Shown: one piece after another, positions 7,575-12,354 of the stretch
How the letters are laid out: every line of letters starts with the position of its first letter
Position numbering within the stretch: the first letter of the stretch is position 1
Assembly: GCA_037969115.1 (NCBI GenBank)
Contig: JBBKWQ010000383.1
Location: 1-12,354 of the forward strand
Length of the DNA: 12,354 nucleotides
DNA from: JBBKWQ01 sp037969115
Lineage (GTDB): Bacteria; Actinomycetota; Acidimicrobiia; Acidimicrobiales; Ilumatobacteraceae
Direction: 5' to 3'
Made by a program: the position numbers and the translations under genes
The notes under the pieces: generated by a model
What the model was told of the DNA's origin: nothing
Seen by the model: only the letters and a program-made list of their open reading frames with translations
The model's database searches: none

Positions 7575-8812
7575 GCGAGTTCGGTCTCGATTCTGGACGA
7601 GGCTTCGAGGGTTCTGTGCACCGGGCATCGATCAGCGATCTTCTTCAGGCTCGACCTCATCGCGTCGTCGAGGTCGCCGTCGAGTCGCAACCTCCGGGTG
7701 AATCGGTCGATCTGGGCACCCTGTCGCTCGCTCGTCGCCGCGTCGTGTGCGTCGGCGGAAGCGTCGTCGGCATGGATCCGGTCGTGCGAGATCTCGACCG
7801 TGACCCGGTCGAGCGGGAGCCGTTTGCGATCGGCGTACATGCGCAGCGTCATCGACGTACACGCACCAAGTGCTGCGCCGAGCAGGTCGTAGGGCGACGG
7901 TCCGGCATCGAAACCACCGATCGATTCGGGTTCATCTGCGAGGAGTCGGTGGCTGCCCATCACCACGTGGTTGAGGAACAGGCCCTGCGTGGTCTCGGCA
8001 ACCACGACCTGTGCGGTGGGTTCAGGTGCGGGTTCCGACCCGCTCAGATCTTCGAGATACCGACCGGCCCACGCAGCAATGATCTCTGCCGCATACTGCG
8101 CGTCGGCCTTCCGCCCCAGGAGATGGTCGGCACCGTCGAGGGCGACGAAGCTCTTCGGATGACCGGCCGCGGCGTAGATCCCGGCCGCCTGGTCGATGCT
8201 GACGGTCTCGTCGGTCGGTGAATGCATCACGAGCAGCGCGCCGCGGAACGCAGCGATGTCGGCCGAGATCGACGAAGACTCGAGATCTTGCACGAACTGG
8301 TCGCGGATGGCGAATGTCCTGCCGGCGAGGGTCACCGTTGCTTCGCCGACCTCACAGATCTCGTCGATCGACTCTGCGAACAGCTCGGTCAGGTGCGCCG
8401 CGTCGGAGGGCGCACCGATGGTGACGACCGCGTCGACCTCCGGAATTCGTGATGCAGCGACGAGCACGGCCGCGCCGCCGAGCGAGTGCCCGATCAACAC
8501 CTGCGGTGCCACGAATCGCTCACGAAGCCACTTCGCCGCCGCGACCAGATCGTCGACGTTCGATGTGAAGTTGGTGTTGGCGAACTCACCCTCGCTGGAA
8601 CCGAGTCCGGTGAAGTCGAACCGAAGGACGGCGAATCCTCGATCTGTCAGACGCGACGCGATCTCGGAGGCGGCTCGGATGTCCTTGCCACAGGTGAAGC
8701 AGTGAGCGAACAACGCCATCGCGATGGGTGGTCCAGCGGGTAGGTCGAGGCGGGCCGCCAGCTCGTCCCCCTGGCTGCCCAGGAATTGGATTCGTTCATG
8801 TTTACTCGGCAC
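7571..8812 (-). CDS. Bifunctional alpha/beta-hydrolase / OsmC family protein
   Basis: The 413-residue product joins two folds. Residues 1-255 form an alpha/beta hydrolase: the nucleophile elbow is GHSLGG with Ser110, the acid is probably Asp201 (HSPTDETV), and the histidine is His230 (GADHLLG). Residues about 265-413 form an OsmC/Ohr-like domain with its two redox cysteines, Cys318 (GACTSMTLRMYADRK) and Cys396 (ADRCPVHRTL). OsmC domains reduce organic hydroperoxides, so a joint role in detoxifying acylated or oxidised lipids is reasonable, but the substrate is unknown. This fusion is a recurring bacterial family, not an artefact: the frame is continuous and both catalytic sets are intact. The start is a GTG with TACGGT 6 nt upstream. 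The stop overlaps an ATG in an ATGA chain leading into the beta-glucosidase, so the two genes probably form an operon. Confidence 0.93.
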   Translation of the reverse strand: MPSKHERIQFLGSQGDELAARLDLPAGPPIAMALFAHCFTCGKDIRAASEIASRLTDRGFAVLRFDFTGLGSSEGEFANTNFTSNVDDLVAAAKWLRERFVAPQVLIGHSLGGAAVLVAASRIPEVDAVVTIGAPSDAAHLTELFAESIDEICEVGEATVTLAGRTFAIRDQFVQDLESSSISADIAAFRGALLVMHSPTDETVSIDQAAGIYAAAGHPKSFVALDGADHLLGRKADAQYAAEIIAAWAGRYLEDLSGSEPAPEPTAQVVVAETTQGLFLNHVVMGSHRLLADEPESIGGFDAGPSPYDLLGAALGACTSMTLRMYADRKRLPLDRVTVEISHDRIHADDASADAHDAATSERQGAQIDRFTRRLRLDGDLDDAMRSSLKKIADRCPVHRTLEASSRIETELA

Positions 8813-8818
8813 GCAGCG

Positions 8819-8824
8819 ACCGTA
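8819..8824 (-). promoter_or_regulatory. Candidate -10 box for leaderless transcription of the hydrolase-OsmC gene
   Basis: On the minus strand TACGGT is followed by CGCTGC and then the GTG at 8812. The spacing is identical to that of the oxygenase gene candidate. It lies in the 41-nt divergent gap shared with nhaA. Confidence 0.4.
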
Positions 8825-8841
8825 TCAGCTGCCGAAACTGA

Positions 8842-8847
8842 CAGACT
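8842..8847 (+). promoter_or_regulatory. Possible weak -10 box for nhaA
   Basis: CAGACT is followed by GAGCCC and then the GTG at 8854, the same 6-nt spacing as the opposite-strand candidate. The first base departs from TANNNT, so this is weaker. Both divergent genes may be leaderless and share this 41-nt region. Confidence 0.25.
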
Positions 8848-8853
8848 GAGCCC

Positions 8854-10200
8854 GTGGCAGGCGCTTCCCGAGACACCGGCAAGAGCCGCGACGGCGGTTT
8901 CACACGACCAATGGGCGACCGACTGATCAGGCCACTCACAGACTTCTTCCACCAGGAAGCCAGTGCCGGTTTCTGCCTCGTTGGCGCAGCAGTGATCGCT
9001 GTGATCTGGGCCAATTCGTCCTACTCGGCAAGCTACTTCGACCTCTGGTCGACCACCGCCAACATCGGCATCGGGAGCTTCGAGATCGACCTCACGCTGA
9101 AGGAGTGGGTGAACGACGCAGCGATGGTGCTGTTCTTCTTCGTCGCCGGTCTCGAGATCAAACGCGAGCTCACACAGGGCGAACTCGCCGACCCGCGCCA
9201 GGCGTCGTTACCGATCATCGCAGCGTTCGGCGGGATGGTCGTTCCGGCTGGAATCTATGCCGTCATCAACGCCGGCGGTGACGGGGCAGCGGGCTGGGGA
9301 ATCCCGATGGCCACCGATATCGCCATCGTGATGGGCGTCGTGGCGATTCTCGGCAATCGCGTGCCGACCTGGCTGAAACTCTTCCTGCTCGCGCTCGCGA
9401 TCGTCGACGACATCGGCGCAATCCTCGTCATCGCGGTGTTCTATTCAGAGGGCGTGTCGTTCACGTGGCTCGCCATCGCACTCGCTGCCTTCGCGATCGC
9501 CGCGCTGCTTCGTCACTCGGTGAACAAGATCGGGGTGTTCCTCGTCCTGGGCACGATCTGTTGGCTCGGTTTGCACGAAGCGCACATCCATCCGACCCTC
9601 GCCGGCGTCGCATTCGGCATGTTGGCACCGGTGGTGCCGAAACTCGACACACGCCTGTACGACGTCGACGAACTTGCCGAAGGGCCGAGTGCATCGAGTG
9701 CGATCGAGGCAGCAGAGCGGGCCAGATTCAGCGTCTCGGTCGTCGAGTGGTTGGAACATCGCCTCCACCCGTATTCGGCGTTCGTGGTCGTTCCTCTGTT
9801 CGCACTGGCGAACGCCGGTATCAGCATCCCGGCATCGGAGCTCGGCGACGCATTCTCGAGCTCGGTCACGTGGGGCGTGATGCTCGGGCTCGTCGTCGGC
9901 AAGACGATCGGTATCTCGGTTGCCACCATGCTCGCAGTCGCCCTCAAGGTCGGAAAACTGCCACCGGGCGTGACCGCGCGATACGTCATCGGAGCGGGTG
10001 CCCTCGGCGGCATCGGGTTCACCGTGTCGCTCTTCGTGACCGAGTTGGCGTTCGGCGAAGAAGCCGTCGGCAACGATGCCCGGTTCGGCGTCTTGATCGC
10101 CTCTGTAATTGCTGCAATCGTCGGTACATGTATCTGCGTACCGGGGAAACTCTCGGTCGACCACTCCCTGACGCACGCGCCAGAGGTCATCGATCCATGA
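8854..10200 (+). CDS. nhaA: Sodium/proton antiporter NhaA
   Basis: This 448-residue inner-membrane antiporter exports Na+ (or Li+) in exchange for H+, controlling cytoplasmic pH and sodium. Family motifs are plain: ANS near 53, MVLFFFVAGLEIKREL (91-106), PMATDIAIVMG with Asp155 (equivalent to E. coli Asp133), and LAIVDDIGAI with the ion-binding pair Asp185/Asp186 (E. coli 163/164). GLVVGKTIGIS carries Lys350 (E. coli Lys300), and GAGALGGIGFTVSLFV is near the C terminus. A polar loop at about 263-300 (DELAEGPSASSAIEAAE) separates the two halves. The start is GTG 8854; ATG 8911 (Met20) would also leave all membrane segments intact. It is divergent from the hydrolase-OsmC gene and followed 89 nt later by a second, unrelated antiporter. 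Confidence 0.96.
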   Translation: MAGASRDTGKSRDGGFTRPMGDRLIRPLTDFFHQEASAGFCLVGAAVIAVIWANSSYSASYFDLWSTTANIGIGSFEIDLTLKEWVNDAAMVLFFFVAGLEIKRELTQGELADPRQASLPIIAAFGGMVVPAGIYAVINAGGDGAAGWGIPMATDIAIVMGVVAILGNRVPTWLKLFLLALAIVDDIGAILVIAVFYSEGVSFTWLAIALAAFAIAALLRHSVNKIGVFLVLGTICWLGLHEAHIHPTLAGVAFGMLAPVVPKLDTRLYDVDELAEGPSASSAIEAAERARFSVSVVEWLEHRLHPYSAFVVVPLFALANAGISIPASELGDAFSSSVTWGVMLGLVVGKTIGISVATMLAVALKVGKLPPGVTARYVIGAGALGGIGFTVSLFVTELAFGEEAVGNDARFGVLIASVIAAIVGTCICVPGKLSVDHSLTHAPEVIDP

Positions 10201-10225
10201 CGATCCGTTCATCGGCGGACCACGC

Positions 10226-10280
10226 AACGAGCGTTCGATTGCGGCTCTGCTGGTCGATGATCTGACGTTCCTCGCTCGTT
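10226..10280 (+). repeat. 8-bp inverted repeat between the antiporter genes
   Basis: AACGAGCG (10226-10233) and CGCTCGTT (10273-10280) are perfect inverted arms 39 nt apart in the 89-nt gap. They could bind a dimeric regulator or form a long-loop hairpin after nhaA. The second arm lies between the candidate -35 and -10 boxes, where an operator would act. Chance occurrence is possible. Confidence 0.3.
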
Positions 10281-10291
10281 CCCCGCATAAT
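10262..10291 (+). promoter_or_regulatory. Candidate sigma-70-type promoter for the CPA1 antiporter
   Basis: CTGACG (10262-10267) and CATAAT (10286-10291) are separated by 18 nt and resemble TTGACA and TATAAT (4/6 and 5/6 matches). The -10 overlaps the first in-frame ATG at 10290. If the promoter is real, translation would begin at the ATG at 10305 with a leader of only a few bases. Confidence 0.35.
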
Positions 10292-12233
10292 GATGCCTCC
10301 TTCCATGCTTGTTGCCGTTGAATCCGCCGTTGGGCCCACGCTCGCGATCATCGTCGGCGTCGGCATGGGCGCGCAGTGGCTCGCGTGGCGTCTTCAGATC
10401 CCGTCGATCATCATGCTGCTCGTGGCGGGCCTGTTGCTCGGGCCCGTATCAGGAGTGATCGATCCCGACGCGTTCCTCGGCGGAACGCTCTTCCCGATCG
10501 TCTCACTGTCGGTTGCCCTGATCTTGTTCGAAGGAGGGCTCGACCTTCCCCCACGCGAGCTCAGAGCCACCGGCACCGTGGCCAGACGGCTCATCACGCT
10601 GGGTGCACTCGTCACGTTCCTGGTGGGCTTCTGGGCCGCGCAAGAGATCATCGGCCTCGGCCGGGGCGCCGCCGCCGTGATGGCAGCGGTCCTCGTGGTG
10701 ACCGGCCCGACCGTGGTCGGACCGCTCCTTCGTTTCGTCCGGCCCAGTGGGTCGGTCGGACCGATCCTTCGAGCCGAGGGCATCCTCATCGATCCGCTCG
10801 GCGCCACTGCCGCCCTCATCGCGTTCGAGGTGGCTTCGACGGACAAGCCCGGCGAAGCCCTGAGCACCGTGTTCGGCGTGCTCGGCCTCACCGTGCTCGC
10901 AGGTGTGGGAATCGGGTTCGCCGTCGCGTGGATCCTCGACTCGGCGCTCAAGCACTTCCTGATCCCCGATCAGCTCGCCAACCCGGTCGCACTCGCGGCC
11001 GTCATCGTCGCGTTCGTCGCGGCGAACGAGGTGCAGGACGAGTCCGGACTGCTCGCCGTCACCGTGATGGGCATCTATCTCGCTCGGCGCGAGTCGGCGG
11101 CCGTCCGGCAGATGATCGAGTTCAACGAGAGCCTCCGCACGCTGCTCATCTCGGCACTGTTCATCCTGCTCGCAGCCAGGATCGAGGGGGCTGAGCTCCG
11201 CGACGTCGTCTTGCCGTCGTTGCTCATGCTCGCCGTGCTCGTCTTCGTGGCGCGCCCGTTGTCGGTGCTCGCATGCACGGTCCGTACATCGACCAGTTGG
11301 CGCGAGCGAGTGTTCCTCATGTGCATGGCACCCCGAGGCATCGTGGCGGCAGCCGTGTCGGCGATCTTTGCGTTACGCCTCGAAGAAAAGGACCTCGCCG
11401 GAGCCGAGAAGATCGTGCCAGTCGTGTTCCTCATCATCATCGGCACGATCGTCGTCTACGGATTCGGTGCCGGCCCGATGGCCCGGCTGCTCGACCTCGC
11501 CGAAGCACGGGCGTCCGGGGTACTGCTCGTGGGAGCGCATTCGGTCGGCCGCGGTCTGGCGCGTGCGTTGTCCGATCTCGGCGTCAAGACCCTGCTCGTC
11601 GACACCGACCCCTACAACATCACCCGCTCGGTCGCGCTCGGCCTGCCGGCTCGTCGCTTGAGCGTGCTCACCGAAGAGGCGTCGCACGGTCTCGACCTCC
11701 GAGGAATCGGCCGGCTGGTCGCGTTGACGTCGAACGACGAGGTCAACTCGCTCGCGACAGCACGCTTCGCCCGGGTGTTCGGACGCCGCGAGACGTTCCA
11801 GCTCGCACCCGCGGCGCGTCCGGGCGGCGGGAATCTTCCGGAGGAATACCTCGGACGCGTCATCGGCATCAACGGGCTCGGCTACAGCACGATCGACGAG
11901 CGAGTGCGGGAGGGTTGGCGCATTCGTTCGAGCGTGGCAAATGAAGCGATCGCAGCAGCGACCGAAGGTGGCGTGTTCATCCCGATCGCTCGCGTCCACG
12001 ACGAGCAGGTGGGCTTCATCTGTCACAACGACGCGGTTCCGACCATGGGCTTCGTCGTCGGCTTGGCCGCACCTTCGCTGCAGAGCGAACTCGACGCTCG
12101 CGAGGAAGAACGCAAGGCTGCCGAAGCCGCCGAGGCAGAAGTGGCCGCCGAGGCGGAAGCCGCCGCCGAGGCAGAAGCCGCTGCCCTGGAGGCAGCACCC
12201 TCCGACGACCCGGCCGACACCGCGTCGAGCTGA
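10290..12233 (+). CDS. CPA1-type cation/proton antiporter with C-terminal TrkA-N-like domain
   Basis: This 647-residue exchanger has a roughly 12-segment membrane domain (about 15-400). Landmarks are IPSIIMLLVAGLLLGP, ALILFEGGLDL (76-86), VVTGPTVVGPLLRFVRP (136-152), AEGILIDPLGA (162-172), and FLMCMAPRGIVAAAVSA. These fit NhaP/CPA1 antiporters exchanging Na+ or K+ for H+. Residues about 408-500 form a Rossmann-type TrkA-N/RCK-like domain: GVLLVGAHSVGRGLA (glycine loop), TLLVDTDP at the end of strand 2, then VALTSNDEVNSLATARFA. Such domains gate transport in response to nucleotides. A further domain runs from 515 to 595, and a highly charged Ala/Glu tail from 600. Starts at ATG 10290, 10293 and 10305 are all in frame; a promoter-like -10 over 10290 slightly favours 10305. 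Which ion is carried cannot be decided here. Confidence 0.9.
   Translation: MMPPSMLVAVESAVGPTLAIIVGVGMGAQWLAWRLQIPSIIMLLVAGLLLGPVSGVIDPDAFLGGTLFPIVSLSVALILFEGGLDLPPRELRATGTVARRLITLGALVTFLVGFWAAQEIIGLGRGAAAVMAAVLVVTGPTVVGPLLRFVRPSGSVGPILRAEGILIDPLGATAALIAFEVASTDKPGEALSTVFGVLGLTVLAGVGIGFAVAWILDSALKHFLIPDQLANPVALAAVIVAFVAANEVQDESGLLAVTVMGIYLARRESAAVRQMIEFNESLRTLLISALFILLAARIEGAELRDVVLPSLLMLAVLVFVARPLSVLACTVRTSTSWRERVFLMCMAPRGIVAAAVSAIFALRLEEKDLAGAEKIVPVVFLIIIGTIVVYGFGAGPMARLLDLAEARASGVLLVGAHSVGRGLARALSDLGVKTLLVDTDPYNITRSVALGLPARRLSVLTEEASHGLDLRGIGRLVALTSNDEVNSLATARFARVFGRRETFQLAPAARPGGGNLPEEYLGRVIGINGLGYSTIDERVREGWRIRSSVANEAIAAATEGGVFIPIARVHDEQVGFICHNDAVPTMGFVVGLAAPSLQSELDAREEERKAAEAAEAEVAAEAEAAAEAEAAALEAAPSDDPADTASS
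12114..12200 (+). repeat. Low-complexity Ala/Glu repeat at antiporter C terminus
   Basis: Imperfect GCCGCCGAGGCAGAAG-type units encode AAEAEAAAEAEA-like sequence (residues about 609-637). The pattern should form a single charged helix projecting into the cytoplasm. It probably grew by slippage, so its length is likely to vary between strains. Confidence 0.75.
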
Positions 12234-12262
12234 CCACACCCAGCGGCCCCGTCAGGCCACAC

Positions 12263-12283
12263 TCCGCCGGTTCCCTCGGCGGA
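12263..12283 (+). terminator. Hairpin terminator candidate after the CPA1 antiporter
   Basis: TCCGCCG (12263-12269) and CGGCGGA (12277-12283) make a 7-bp GC-rich stem with a 7-nt loop (GTTCCCT), 30 nt after the stop codon. No T-tract follows; T-less hairpins are common terminators in high-GC actinobacteria. Confidence 0.55.
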
Positions 12284-12290
12284 CCCCGGC

Positions 12291-12354
12291 CCCGAAGGCG
12301 CTTTGAGCGCATTCAGTACCCGGTCCCGAAGGCGCTTTGAGCGCATTCAGTACC
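12291..12354. repeat. 34-bp tandem repeat with internal hairpin, running off the window
   Basis: CCCGAAGGCGCTTTGAGCGC begins at 12291 and again at 12325, and the following bases ATTCAGTACC are also identical, so 30 bp match exactly at a 34-bp period. Each copy holds a perfect hairpin GCGCT-TTG-AGCGC (12298-12310 and 12332-12344). Between them TTCAGTACC and GGTCCCGAA (12312-12320, 12322-12330) pair at 7 of 9 positions, so a second hairpin may alternate with the first. No gene is seen in 12234-12354. The last base of the window is inside the second copy, so the array may continue. Confidence 0.85.

Larger units (their letters stand above)
7539..7585 (-). repeat. 14-bp tandem repeat duplicating a stop/start junction
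   Basis: On the minus strand ACCGAACTCGCATG occurs at 7585-7572 and 7571-7558, then ACCGAGCTCGCATG at 7557-7544, followed by a partial ACCGA. Copies 1 and 2 are identical and copy 3 has one change. Each unit carries GCATG, and the next unit supplies the A, so every boundary makes an overlapping ATGA stop/start. The repeat spans the end of the hydrolase-OsmC gene and the start of the beta-glucosidase gene. Confidence 0.95.

Noticed and set aside
7571..8812. Two separate genes fused by a sequencing error
   Set aside because: The frame is continuous, both active sites are intact, and hydrolase-OsmC fusions are an established protein family.
9445..10227. 260-codon minus-strand open frame
   Set aside because: It is antisense to nhaA, has biased Arg/Asp/His/Glu composition and no recognisable motif.
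12291..12354. Possible start of a CRISPR array
   Set aside because: The repeats abut with no unique spacer (period 34 bp, at least 30 bp identical), and no cas genes are present.

Overview
The window is about 12.4 kb of high-GC, gene-dense bacterial DNA. Strong G/C third positions, GTG starts, missing Shine-Dalgarno sequences and TANNNT boxes placed 6 nt before start codons all suggest an actinobacterium. A marine Acidimicrobiia type (Ilumatobacter-like) is my inference from the gene set and style; no rRNA or other marker gene is present to confirm it. I see no tRNA, rRNA, insertion sequence, prophage or CRISPR array.

Layout from left to right. (1) 1-1617, +: the 3' part of a secreted cell-wall protein, with a Thr/Ser linker, a lysozyme-like domain and a degenerate LytM-like domain carrying an acidic insert. 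(2) 1623-3624, -: a D-cysteine desulfhydrase/ACC-deaminase-family PLP enzyme, then an isopenicillin-N-synthase-like 2-oxoglutarate/Fe(II) oxygenase. (3) 3641-5182, +: uracil-DNA glycosylase (ung), then a YihY/BrkB membrane protein 3 nt downstream. (4) 5198-8812, -: an alpha/beta-hydrolase-OsmC fusion, then a GH3 beta-glucosidase with a PA14 insert. (5) 8854-12233, +: two unrelated sodium/proton antiporters in a row, NhaA and a CPA1-type exchanger with a C-terminal nucleotide-binding domain. (6) 12234-12354: a terminator-like hairpin, then the start of a 34-bp tandem repeat that runs off the window.

Most of this is conserved metabolic, repair and ion-homeostasis content. I do not see a complete new multi-gene system. 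The most original signal is the hydrolase/beta-glucosidase junction. There a perfect 14-bp tandem repeat (three copies) duplicates the overlapping stop/start. The hydrolase TGA, two MTELA mini-ORFs and the beta-glucosidase ATG are linked by three successive ATGA overlaps, which may form a translational relay that works at any copy number. Other points of interest are the 34-bp hairpin repeats at the right edge, the acidic insert in the catalytically dead-looking LytM domain, the paired antiporters, and evidence for leaderless transcription.

Spacing is tight throughout: 5 nt and 15 nt at the two convergent junctions, 16 nt and 41 nt at the two divergent ones. No gene-free stretch exceeds about 120 bases.
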